Shown here piece after piece: positions 9,042-16,943 of a DNA stretch of 64,000 nt. The notes under the pieces were generated by a model that did no database searches, was not told the DNA's origin, and saw nothing but the letters and a program-made list of their open reading frames with translations. The stretch spans positions 1 through 64,000 of the forward strand of contig NZ_AOPO01000007.1 in the NCBI RefSeq assembly GCF_000336575.1, in the 5' to 3' direction. Source of the DNA: Vreelandella titanicae BH1. Lineage in GTDB: Bacteria; Pseudomonadota; Gammaproteobacteria; Pseudomonadales; Halomonadaceae. Both the position numbers and the translations under genes were made by a program. Position 1 is the stretch's first letter. Each line of letters opens with the position of its first letter.

Positions 9042-9308
9042 ATGGCAGGTGGATGGGCAAAAGATGGCGCCGAACAAGAGCAGATGGAAAGCACGCTAGA
9101 GGATGCGGTGCAGCGTGCGCGTAGCCAGTTGCCCCGCGGCGAAAGTCTTGAGGTTTGCGAAGAGTGTGGCAATCCCATTCCTGAACCGCGCCGTAAAGCG
9201 ATTCCGGGCGTTAGACTGTGTGTGGTGTGTCAGGGTGAATTGGACAAAAAGCAGTCGGCCTATAGTGGCTACAACCGTCGTGGTAGTAAAGATAGCCAAC
9301 TGCGTTGA
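9042..9308 (+). CDS. DksA/TraR family C4 zinc-finger protein
   Basis: An 88-residue protein with the zinc finger CEECGNPIPEPRR...LCVVC (CxxC, 17 residues, CxxC) typical of the short DksA/TraR relatives such as YbiI. It lacks the long coiled coil of DksA, so any effect on RNA polymerase would resemble that of TraR. It is preceded by GAGGAG and appears to be a single-gene unit, convergent with the YrhK-like gene. Confidence 0.88.
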   Translation: MAGGWAKDGAEQEQMESTLEDAVQRARSQLPRGESLEVCEECGNPIPEPRRKAIPGVRLCVVCQGELDKKQSAYSGYNRRGSKDSQLR

Positions 9309-9320
9309 ACGGGCTTGTGT

Positions 9321-9608
9321 CTAAGCGTCCTGGTCGGTGTCCGGCAACTGCTTAAAATAGACATAGCGGTGAAGGCGAATCGCTGGGCGAATCAGCAGTT
9401 GGATGCTACCTATCACAAACAGCCACACGCCGACAGTTTGAACCGCACCCTGGTAAAAAAAGCAGACACTGCCGATCGTAAACCAAATGCCCAGCATAAA
9501 GTCGTTGATCATGCTAAGCACCTCATAGCGTTGGTGCACAACGAGTTCGCGATGCCCAATGATGAAAGTCCAGTCGTTAGTCACCGGATCCTGTTGGCGC
9601 TGCATCAT
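9321..9608 (-). CDS. YrhK-like small membrane protein
   Basis: A protein of about 95 residues with two hydrophobic segments, around MINDFMLGIWFTIGSVCFFY and VGVWLFVIGSIQLLI. A central HRELVVHQRYE stretch resembles the YrhK domain of unknown function. The frame continues 24 codons further upstream, but AGGAG sits just before the ATG pair at 9608/9605, which I take as the start. Function is unknown. It lies alone, convergent with the zinc-finger gene and divergent from the diguanylate cyclase. Confidence 0.72.
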   Translation of the reverse strand: MMQRQQDPVTNDWTFIIGHRELVVHQRYEVLSMINDFMLGIWFTIGSVCFFYQGAVQTVGVWLFVIGSIQLLIRPAIRLHRYVYFKQLPDTDQDA

Positions 9609-9799
9609 TAGTCTCCTGGTTGAATGTTCAATTAATGAAAATTGGGATGAGTTTCGTTTAACATGTGTACCAATATTCATTTTAACTAAACGCTATTGTG
9701 GCACACTATCGTCGTACTCAAAGGTAGTATTAGGCTTCTGATGTTCATTGATGATACATGAAAGCCACAAGTAACCGGGTGCGGCATTGAGGGCGAGTA

Positions 9800-11044
9800 A
9801 TGATCAATGACACGCTGCTGACAGCGGTGGAAGATGAGTTGCGTAGAGGGCCTTGGCGGTTACGTTTTGCTGATGAAGTGGAAGCAAGGTTTGAAGAAGA
9901 TACTCAGCGCCAACGTAGCCGTAGCATGGTCATGGCAGGGTTGATATCGGCGATCATCTACTGCTTGTTTTTGATCAACGACCACAGCTTTCGACCGGAT
10001 ACTTTCGCCACCGCGCTAGCGTTAAGGGTGGGGGTAATGCTGCCTTTTGGTATGCCAATTCTGTGGTGGGTTTACCGTGGTGTGTCTCCAGCCCAACGTG
10101 AAACGTTAATGGCGAGTACGGTGATCGTTGCTACGGTGATTTCATGTTTGATCTTGGTGGAATCCACCGTTCCTTACTCTTACCTGGATGTTTTCTCTTT
10201 CGGCCTTATTTTGCTGGTGGGTAATATTGTTTACTCACTGCGGTTTAACTATGCCTGCGTCTCATCTGCCATTTGTATATTTATAATACTGCTTTTTGTT
10301 CTATCTTATGACCCCATGCCGCCAGAGGCGAAGCGGCTAGCAATATTTACTATTATCGCTCAGACGCTGTTTACGTTAGTGGCCAACTATCGTTTCGAGC
10401 AGAGCGAGCGAACCTCCTACTTGCATGTATTGAAAGAAAAGCTCCGCGCTGGCTATTACTTAAAAGATAACCAGGAACTGTCGCGCATGTCGGTGACTGA
10501 TCCTTTAACCAATCTTGCCAACCGGCGCCAGTTCGATACGGTTTTTCCTGTGCGCTGGCAGGAGGCTACCGATAAAGGCCTTTGTTTAGGGCTGATGGTG
10601 ATCGATATCGATCATTTCAAAGCTTACAACGACTACTATGGGCATCCTCAGGGTGACGAGTGCTTGCGCCAAGTCGCTACTGCCATGCAGGCCAATAGCC
10701 GTGATGCCGATTTAGTGGTGCGTTTTGGCGGTGAAGAGTTTGTAGTGCTAATAGCCAATGCATCGCCTGAGGCGGCAAAACCGGCGGCCGAGCGCATTCG
10801 GTGCAACGTGGAGGCCTTGGAAATTCCTAATCACGGTGTCTCGGCGCAAAGCGTTGTTACCGTTAGCGTTGGCGTTGCAGTACTCTACCCGAAAGTTAGC
10901 CTTGCCCCAGCCGAACTATTATCTCAGGCAGATGAAGCGCTTTATGAAGCCAAGCGGCAAGGCCGCAACCGTGTATGGGTGGCTAGTGCGATTGATTCAT
11001 CATCTGGCGATAATGCTATTGATGGCTTAAGCGTATCAGCCTAA
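9800..11044 (+). CDS. Membrane-bound diguanylate cyclase
   Basis: A 414-residue protein with about six transmembrane segments in residues 44-198, then a short linker and a GGDEF domain. The active site reads GGEEF at residues 310-314, an accepted catalytic variant. RDAD at 301-304 sits exactly five residues before it and is an intact inhibitory (I) site. The protein is therefore predicted to make cyclic di-GMP with product feedback. What the membrane domain senses is unknown. Base use in the middle of the gene is more AT-rich than in the neighbours. Confidence 0.93.
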   Translation: MINDTLLTAVEDELRRGPWRLRFADEVEARFEEDTQRQRSRSMVMAGLISAIIYCLFLINDHSFRPDTFATALALRVGVMLPFGMPILWWVYRGVSPAQRETLMASTVIVATVISCLILVESTVPYSYLDVFSFGLILLVGNIVYSLRFNYACVSSAICIFIILLFVLSYDPMPPEAKRLAIFTIIAQTLFTLVANYRFEQSERTSYLHVLKEKLRAGYYLKDNQELSRMSVTDPLTNLANRRQFDTVFPVRWQEATDKGLCLGLMVIDIDHFKAYNDYYGHPQGDECLRQVATAMQANSRDADLVVRFGGEEFVVLIANASPEAAKPAAERIRCNVEALEIPNHGVSAQSVVTVSVGVAVLYPKVSLAPAELLSQADEALYEAKRQGRNRVWVASAIDSSSGDNAIDGLSVSA

Positions 11045-11107
11045 TCGTGGAGATTAACGGGCCAACAGGCCCTAGCCAAACACGTAAACGTTTGTGAGGA
11101 GAGAACT

Positions 11108-12370
11108 GTGGAGATTGATCAACATTACCGCGCGCTAAGCGTTGACACTCTATCCCAGCGGCTTGGTGATGTTGAGGCGGTGGTTAGACGCGTGGGCGAA
11201 GAACCCGCGAGCTGGGACATTCGCGAGGTGGGTGACGGCAACCTCAACCTAGTGTTTATCGTCTCCGGTGACGCGGGCAGTGTAGTGGTTAAGCAGGCGC
11301 TTCCCTATGTACGTATGGTCGGCGAGAGTTGGCCGTTGCCGGTCTATCGTGCCCACTTTGAGTACTACGCCTTGGTGCGTCAGGCCAAGCGTGCACCGGG
11401 CATTGCCCCTGAAGTCTACTACTTCGACAAGCCCCAGGCGCTGTTTGTGATGGAGTATCTGCACCCCCACACTATCTTGCGCCGTAAGTTGATCAACGGT
11501 GAGCGAGTCGCTCGACTTGGCGAAACCATCGGCAAGTTTTGCGCCCGCACGGCGTTTCGTGGCTCAGAGCTTTCGCTGAGTAGCCCAGAGAAAAAGGCGG
11601 ATGTGGGGCTGTTTTCCGGCAATGTGGCGATTCCTGCCATTACCGAATCACTGGTATTTACCGACCCTTATTACGGCGCTGAAATGAATCACCACACCCC
11701 GGAGCTTTCACCGGTGGTGGATGAATTGCGCCGTAACGCGCGTTTAAAGGCCAAAGTACAGCGGCTGTTGATGAAGTTCACCGCGAACACCGAAACCATG
11801 CTGCACGGTGATTTGCACTCCGGCTCGATTATGGCCACGGATACCGATGTGCGGGTCATTGATCCCGAGTTTTCCCAGTACGGGCCGATGACTTTTGACC
11901 TGGGTATGGCGGTGGCCAACTTCCTGATGGCCTACTTCAGCCAGCCCGCTCACCGTCAAGAAGGTGAGCTTGATGAGTATCAGGCGTGGATCCTTGATGT
12001 GGTCGAGGCGTGCTTTAGCCACTTTGATGCCGAGTTTCGCCACCTGTGGCAAACCGAGCGGACGGGCATTCTATTTCCCAAATCGCTGTTTGAAGAGCAG
12101 GGCAATAGCGCCGACGACGCTTGTGATGCGCTACTGGAAGAGATTCGCCTGGATGCGCTGGCCTACTGCGGCATCGAAATGCACCGCCGTGTTTTATCAC
12201 TGGCCCACAACGCCGACTTTGAAGAGATAGAAGACACAGGACTGCGCGCCAAGCTTGAAGCGCGCAATGTGCTGATGGGCCAAACGCTGATTATGGAGCC
12301 GGAAGCCTATAGTGACCTTACCGCGCTGGTGGATTTAGCCAGGGCGTATAACCAGCAAGAGGTGTTGTAA
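11108..12370 (+). CDS. mtnK: S-methyl-5-thioribose kinase
   Basis: A 420-residue kinase that phosphorylates 5-methylthioribose at C1 in methionine salvage. It has the choline-kinase-like fold, with the catalytic loop HGDLHSGSIM and the metal-binding stretch DPEFSQYGP. Length is normal for MtnK. The GTG start is supported by GAGGAGAG seven bases upstream. The other salvage genes follow after a gap filled by two repeats: mtnD, mtnC and mtnB on the opposite strand, mtnA on this one. Confidence 0.95.
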   Translation: MEIDQHYRALSVDTLSQRLGDVEAVVRRVGEEPASWDIREVGDGNLNLVFIVSGDAGSVVVKQALPYVRMVGESWPLPVYRAHFEYYALVRQAKRAPGIAPEVYYFDKPQALFVMEYLHPHTILRRKLINGERVARLGETIGKFCARTAFRGSELSLSSPEKKADVGLFSGNVAIPAITESLVFTDPYYGAEMNHHTPELSPVVDELRRNARLKAKVQRLLMKFTANTETMLHGDLHSGSIMATDTDVRVIDPEFSQYGPMTFDLGMAVANFLMAYFSQPAHRQEGELDEYQAWILDVVEACFSHFDAEFRHLWQTERTGILFPKSLFEEQGNSADDACDALLEEIRLDALAYCGIEMHRRVLSLAHNADFEEIEDTGLRAKLEARNVLMGQTLIMEPEAYSDLTALVDLARAYNQQEVL

Positions 12371-12376
12371 ACGCCT

Positions 12377-12547
12377 GCCCCGTAGCGCGGTGTAACGAAT
12401 CTCGCGAGGAACGAGCGTATGAGGCACCCGCGACGGCGGCGCCAGCCGCCTGGATAATGCCTCCGCGCCTGATCCGGCCTCGGTGCCACCTTCGGCACCG
12501 CTAGCGCGCTGCTTCCGCGGGTGCGCTGACGCTTACGCCGCGCTACA
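12377..12547. repeat. MITE/REP-like palindromic repeat, copy 1
   Basis: A 171 bp non-coding unit. It has imperfect inverted ends (GTAGCGCGGTGTAA at the left and the complement of GTAGCGCGGCGTAA at the right). Inside are a GGCGGCGCCAGCCGCC fold, an inverted CACCCGCG pair, and a CGGTGCC/GGCACCG hairpin. It is nearly identical to the copy at 12575-12744. It has no open frame of its own. Confidence 0.85.
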
Positions 12548-12574
12548 TAATGAGCTCAGCGCAACTATTGCTAA

Positions 12575-12744
12575 GCCCCGTAGCGAGGCGTAACGAATCT
12601 CGCGAGGAACGAGCGTATGAGGCACCCGCGACGGCGGCGCCAGCCGCCTGGATGATGCCTCCGCGCCTGATCCGGCCTCGGTGCCACCTTCGGCAACGCT
12701 CGCGCGTTGCTTCGCGGGTGCGCTGACGCTTACGCCGCGCTACA
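12575..12744. repeat. MITE/REP-like palindromic repeat, copy 2
   Basis: A second copy in the same orientation, differing from the first at only a few positions (for example GTAGCGAGGCG at its left end). The 27 bp between the copies are unrelated. Together the two copies fill most of the 417 bp gap between mtnK and mtnD. The rest of that gap (12745-12787) is AT-rich with no recognisable signal. Confidence 0.85.
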
Positions 12745-12787
12745 ACTGCCTCCCACGATTCACTACTTACGATTTACTATTCACTAA

Positions 12788-13336
12788 TCAAAGCTGATCC
12801 AAGCGATCGAACTTCCCGGCGATATCACTTTCGGTCCAGTGTGGTACCCAGCCTTCCACATTATCGAAGAAGCGCAGCGCAGTGAATTCTGGCGCAGGGC
12901 CCATATCGAACCAATGGGGCGTGTTGGTGGGTACGCTAATCAGGTCGTTGCGGGTACATAGAACCTGATACACCTTGTCTTCAATGTGCAGGCAGAACAG
13001 CCCCTGACCTTTGACGAAGAAGCGCACTTCATCTTCGTGGTGGCGATGTTCGTTCAAGAACTTTTGACGCATGGCCTCTTTTTCTGGATGTGTAGGCACC
13101 ATGTGCAGCACGTCGACGGTTTGGTAGCCGCCCTTGGCTTTTACCCGGTCGATATCTTGCTGATAAAGCGCCAAGATATCTTCCTGGGTGGCATCAGCGG
13201 CAATCTCGCCTGGCGTGGCCCAGCGCTCAAAAAGCACACCCACCTTGTGTAGCTCAGCGGTAATCTGCTCGCCGTCAGTGGTGTCGATCAGGGCATCGTT
13301 AGGGTTTTGATCAGCAAATACTTTTAGTTGCGACAT
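12788..13336 (-). CDS. mtnD: Acireductone dioxygenase
   Basis: A 182-residue cupin enzyme that cleaves acireductone to 4-methylthio-2-oxobutanoate and formate (Fe form), or to the off-pathway products (Ni form). The metal ligands are visible: H97, H99 and E103 in EHRHHEDEVRFF and H141 in TPHW, one residue offset from the Klebsiella enzyme. It is the last gene of a leftward mtnB-mtnC-mtnD operon, 11 bases after mtnC. Confidence 0.96.
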   Translation of the reverse strand: MSQLKVFADQNPNDALIDTTDGEQITAELHKVGVLFERWATPGEIAADATQEDILALYQQDIDRVKAKGGYQTVDVLHMVPTHPEKEAMRQKFLNEHRHHEDEVRFFVKGQGLFCLHIEDKVYQVLCTRNDLISVPTNTPHWFDMGPAPEFTALRFFDNVEGWVPHWTESDIAGKFDRLDQL

Positions 13337-13347
13337 CGTAGGGTCTC

Positions 13348-14034
13348 CTAAAGCGCAATTTCATCAAAGCGAGTAACGCAAGCATGGGTATTGCCCGCCT
13401 GTGTGCCTTCGCGCACCAACTGCAGGGTTTGCATGCCTGCCTGTTTGGCGGCGTCCAGTTCTTCGACCACGTCCGACAAGAACAGCACCGCTGCTGGCGG
13501 CAGGTCAAGCTCGGTGACAATGCGATGGTAAGCGGCAGCCTCACGTTTATGACCAATATGGGTATCAAAGTAACCGCTAAATAGCGGGGTTAGATCGCCC
13601 GCATCGCTATAGCCAAACAGCAGCTTCTGCGCCTGCACCGAGCCGGACGAGTAGACGTACAGCGCCTTGCCCAAGTCTTTCCACTGGCGCAGTGCCGGTG
13701 CTACATCGCTATATAGATGGCCTTTAAAGTCGCCGCGCTGGTAGCCATCGGCCCACACCATACCTTGCAGTGCTTTCAGCGGAGTAACTTTTTGGTCAGT
13801 CTCGATCCAGTGCAGCAACTGCGCAATAACTGATTCCAGCGTGGCATCAGGGGCGCCCATTTCACTGCGCACGGCATCAATCTGCTCGGCAACTGCAGGT
13901 GTGTCTGCATTCGCAAGTAGAAAGTCGGGCAACTTGGCGTGGGCGTAGGGAAAAAGCACCTTATGGACGAAGTTAATGTCCGTGGTGGTGCCTTCAATAT
14001 CGGTCACAATGGCGCGAACAGTTGAATTACTCAT
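13348..14034 (-). CDS. mtnC: Acireductone synthase (enolase-phosphatase E1)
   Basis: A 228-residue HAD enzyme that enolises and dephosphorylates 2,3-diketo-5-methylthiopentyl-1-phosphate. VTDIEGTTTDINFVH carries the HAD nucleophile in the DxEGT form characteristic of MtnC. YSSGSVQAQKLLFGYS is motif II, KREAAAYH holds the motif III lysine, and FLSDVVEELDAA is motif IV. It begins directly after the mtnB stop codon, so the two are coupled. Confidence 0.96.
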   Translation of the reverse strand: MSNSTVRAIVTDIEGTTTDINFVHKVLFPYAHAKLPDFLLANADTPAVAEQIDAVRSEMGAPDATLESVIAQLLHWIETDQKVTPLKALQGMVWADGYQRGDFKGHLYSDVAPALRQWKDLGKALYVYSSGSVQAQKLLFGYSDAGDLTPLFSGYFDTHIGHKREAAAYHRIVTELDLPPAAVLFLSDVVEELDAAKQAGMQTLQLVREGTQAGNTHACVTRFDEIAL

Positions 14035-14622
14035 TTAAGACCACCGACTCTCTTCAAGAACACAGGCAAGTAAAAACTCAATCGCTTCCAGGTGGCGGCG
14101 ACAGCTGGCAATGCTATCGCCCACGGCATAAATGCCATGCCCTGCGACCAAAAAGCCCCAGGGCATCGGCCAGCCGCTGCGTACCTGCTCGGCCAGTTCT
14201 TCCATATCCTGGGAGTTGGGCACCACCGGTAACCGGATGGTAGCCTCGTGGGTCTCGTTGCCCGCTAAGGCTTTTTGCATTTCAAAGCCGTTGAGCTCTA
14301 TGCCCTTAGGAAATCGTCGCGACAGCACCGTGCTGGCCACGGTGTGAGAGTGCAGCACGCAGTTAATCGACGCATCCAGACGATAGAGCGCGGCATGTAG
14401 ATCGCTTTCTGCGCTAGGCTTACCATCGCCGGATAGCACCTTGCCATCCAGGTTGCAGAGCAAGAGGTCATCGGCCTGAATGCGGGTTTTATCCCGCCCA
14501 GAGGCGGTGACAAGATAGCCAGCCTCGGTACGGGCGGAAAAATTACCGCCGGTGGCTGGCGTCCAGCCTTGCTGCGCCGCCCACGAAATGGCGGCCAGCA
14601 GTTCAGTTTGTAGCGTCATCAT
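14035..14622 (-). CDS. mtnB: Methylthioribulose-1-phosphate dehydratase
   Basis: A class II aldolase-fold dehydratase of about 195 residues in methionine salvage. TPATGGNFSART is the phosphate-binding stretch. HSHT and GHGIYAVG give the zinc-binding histidines. The frame is open to an ATG at 14655 (206 residues). None of the candidates has a strong ribosome site, and I prefer the ATG pair at 14622/14619 because the extra residues are unlike the family. It is first in the mtnBCD operon and divergent from mtnA across a short shared promoter region. Confidence 0.93.
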   Translation of the reverse strand: MMTLQTELLAAISWAAQQGWTPATGGNFSARTEAGYLVTASGRDKTRIQADDLLLCNLDGKVLSGDGKPSAESDLHAALYRLDASINCVLHSHTVASTVLSRRFPKGIELNGFEMQKALAGNETHEATIRLPVVPNSQDMEELAEQVRSGWPMPWGFLVAGHGIYAVGDSIASCRRHLEAIEFLLACVLEESRWS

Positions 14623-14727
14623 AGGATCTGCGTCGCCTCTTCTAGTGGCAGCCATTCTATATGATAAGCTTCGCGCCTGATAAGCCGCGCCGTTGTTCCG
14701 CTACTCAAGTGCTCAAGGAGTCCATCA

Positions 14728-15753
14728 ATGCCCCACTTACAGTCACGCAGTTTACGGGTCTATGCCGACCACCTTGAGTATTTGGATCAAACCCAACTGC
14801 CCCAGGCGGAGCAGTGGGTGCGTTGTGACTCGCCAGAAGAGTGGCAGCATGCGGTGAAAAACCTGGCGATTCGCGGGGCGCCGCTGATTGGTTTGAGCGC
14901 CGCCTTTGTACTGGCCCAATACGCCGCTCGCCATCCACAAAGTGATTGGCAGTGGGTAAGTGATCGCTTACGCGCCACGCGTCCCACAGCAGTCAACTTA
15001 ATGTACTGCCTGGATGCCATGGAAGCCTGCTTTGAGCAAGGCGCCAACGCCCTGGCCGAACGTGCCGCTGGACTGTTTGCAGAAGACCGCGCGCTATGCC
15101 AACGCATGGCTGAACGGGGCGCTGACTTGCTGAAAATGGGTGACCGTGTGCTGACCCACTGCAATACTGGCGCGCTGGCGACCGCCGGGGTGGGCACGGC
15201 GATTGGTGCGCTGGCAGTGGCCAAACAGCGCGGTGTAGAGCTGCATGTATTTGTGGATGAAACCCGCCCGCTGCTGCAAGGTGGCCGCTTAACCGCCTGG
15301 GAGATGGCCGACCTGGGCATTCCCTACCAGCTAATTACCGATAGCATGGCTGCCAGCCTGATGTCAGCGGGCAAGGTAGATAAAGTGATGGTGGGCGCCG
15401 ACCGTATCTGCGCCAACGGCGACTTCGCCAATAAAGTGGGTACTTACATGCTGGCGGTGATCGCTCACTACCACCAGGTGCCGTTCTATGTGGTAGCTCC
15501 CTACACTACGGTTGATCCCGCTTGTGCCACTGGTGCGGACATTCCTATTGAACAGCGCGACCCCGCCGAGATCCGCGGCGTCGCTGGTGCCTTTGGCGAG
15601 GTTATCTGGGCACCCGATAATGCACCGGTGTGGAACCCGGCCTTTGACGTCACTCCCGCCAAGCTCGTGACGGCTTGGGTGTTGGATACCGGCGTATTTG
15701 ATGCCGCCGCGATAGCACGCGGCGAACACTGCCTGGGGCGCGGCGAAAATTAG
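14728..15753 (+). CDS. mtnA: S-methyl-5-thioribose-1-phosphate isomerase
   Basis: A 341-residue isomerase of the eIF2B-alpha-like family that converts 5-methylthioribose-1-phosphate to the ribulose form. THCNTGALATAGVGTA carries the catalytic cysteine and GADRICANGDFANKVGTY the aspartate. Preceded by AAGGAG. With mtnK, mtnB, mtnC and mtnD in the window, only the nucleosidase or phosphorylase step and the final transaminase are missing. Confidence 0.96.
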   Translation: MPHLQSRSLRVYADHLEYLDQTQLPQAEQWVRCDSPEEWQHAVKNLAIRGAPLIGLSAAFVLAQYAARHPQSDWQWVSDRLRATRPTAVNLMYCLDAMEACFEQGANALAERAAGLFAEDRALCQRMAERGADLLKMGDRVLTHCNTGALATAGVGTAIGALAVAKQRGVELHVFVDETRPLLQGGRLTAWEMADLGIPYQLITDSMAASLMSAGKVDKVMVGADRICANGDFANKVGTYMLAVIAHYHQVPFYVVAPYTTVDPACATGADIPIEQRDPAEIRGVAGAFGEVIWAPDNAPVWNPAFDVTPAKLVTAWVLDTGVFDAAAIARGEHCLGRGEN

Positions 15754-15769
15754 GAGCGAAAGTTAATCG

Positions 15770-16450
15770 CTAGCCCAATAGCGTTAGCTCATAGACATGG
15801 CGGATATGCTGACCATCCCAGTCATAGCCAAGATGCCGTCCTTGCCTTGTGGCGGAGAGCACGGGCGGCCGTAGCACAGCGGCACACTCGCCTTCAGGGT
15901 CTCGAACGCTAGGGTAAACGATGCCGTCCGTGTGTTCCTCCCAGGCTTTTCTCCCCAAGGTTTGCCCAGCTGCCCAGCTATCCGGTCTGAGAAGCGTTTG
16001 GGCCGCATCCTGTCGGCGTAAATCAATTAGTTGGCCCGTTAAATCTGACAGATAAACACGCTGCTGAAGCATCATGGACGGTTCGTTTGACTCCCCCATA
16101 AAGCGCTCTGCGTGGTAAACGGTTTCGGCAATGGCGGTGGCTTCGGTGAGTGCGCAGTAGTAGGCGCCAAAGGTGCCATCGCTAAAACGCGAACCGGTCG
16201 CGGGGAAGTGGCAGAAGGCCGCCATGACGGGCGTCCAGCCGGGGCCGTAGCGACGGTCGTCATCACGAACCAAGTGAATAGCTCCCGTTTCCTCACGTAG
16301 CCTTGCGGAGGTTTCACCCTCCAGCTCATTGAGTAAGTCCCAGTCATCAGCGTTGCTGTTGACGCCTTCGAATAAATCAATGGGAGGGAAACGCGAGGGA
16401 ATAACGCGGTAACTGGGCCGCCACGTAACGTTGCTCAACGGGAATGTCAC
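15770..16450 (-). CDS. RES-domain toxin (NAD+ phosphorylase family)
   Basis: A 226-residue RES-domain protein, the toxin of a type II toxin-antitoxin pair. The family-defining arginine (YRVIPSRFPP), glutamate (TAIAETVYH) and serine (DGIVYPSVRD) are all present, so it is probably active. Characterised relatives degrade NAD+ by phosphorolysis and arrest growth. The start is GTG, overlapping the antitoxin stop as GTGA, the usual coupling. Confidence 0.9.
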   Translation of the reverse strand: MTFPLSNVTWRPSYRVIPSRFPPIDLFEGVNSNADDWDLLNELEGETSARLREETGAIHLVRDDDRRYGPGWTPVMAAFCHFPATGSRFSDGTFGAYYCALTEATAIAETVYHAERFMGESNEPSMMLQQRVYLSDLTGQLIDLRRQDAAQTLLRPDSWAAGQTLGRKAWEEHTDGIVYPSVRDPEGECAAVLRPPVLSATRQGRHLGYDWDGQHIRHVYELTLLG

Positions 16451-16848
16451 GCATGCCCCCCACCACGCGCGGCATCCAAATGCTGGCGAACAACGTAGAG
16501 GTCGGAGACTTGTCCGTTTAACAGGCGCTCCATTGGTGTGTGACCGGCAAAAAGAGGGTTACGGTTGGCTCGCTGCAACCAACTGTTAGCCGCTTCTTTA
16601 TTGGGCAATAGTATATGCAGTGCTTTGTAGATGCCGAGGATCAACGACATTCGCTCCAGATGATTGGCATCCAGGCGGGCATTCTCTGGTGCCTGCTTCC
16701 AACGCCGATAGGTGGAATCAGGCACCCCGAGCAGAAGAGCAGCTTCACTCTCTTTCAAACCCCATGTGTGTGAAATGTTGGGGTAGGTGCGCATCGCAGC
16801 GACCCCCATTTCGCGGCGCTTGTCGGCGGTTTTGTGTTGAATAGCCAT
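16447..16848 (-). CDS. Xre/MbcA/ParS-family antitoxin (DUF2384)
   Basis: A 133-residue antitoxin. Residues about 25-55 form an Xre-like helix-turn-helix (ESEAALLLGVPDSTYRRWKQ). The C-terminal half is a DUF2384 toxin-binding domain with the ending NPLFAGHTPMERLLNG that is typical of MbcA/ParS partners of RES toxins. It is preceded by a strong AGGAGGA. As first gene of the pair it probably represses its own promoter through the inverted repeat just upstream. Confidence 0.9.
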   Translation of the reverse strand: MAIQHKTADKRREMGVAAMRTYPNISHTWGLKESEAALLLGVPDSTYRRWKQAPENARLDANHLERMSLILGIYKALHILLPNKEAANSWLQRANRNPLFAGHTPMERLLNGQVSDLYVVRQHLDAARGGGHA

Positions 16849-16859
16849 CTATCTTCCTC

Positions 16860-16889
16860 CTCACTTATGTATAGAATACGCCAAGTGAG
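16860..16889 (-). promoter_or_regulatory. Inverted repeat upstream of the antitoxin, candidate operator
   Basis: CTCACTT (16860-16866) and its exact complement AAGTGAG (16883-16889) lie 16 bp apart, ending 11 bases before the antitoxin start. On the coding strand a TATTCTATACAT stretch between the arms could be the -10 region. One arm adjoins the ribosome site. The position suits autorepression by the antitoxin. Confidence 0.5.
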
Positions 16890-16943
16890 CGATTTTTGAA
16901 AATATTGACCATTTGAGCTTTTTTTAATGCCCGGCGCGCTGGT

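Noticed and set aside
12377-12744. CRISPR-like array
   Set aside because: Only two long units with one short spacer and complex internal symmetry; a mobile palindromic element explains it better.
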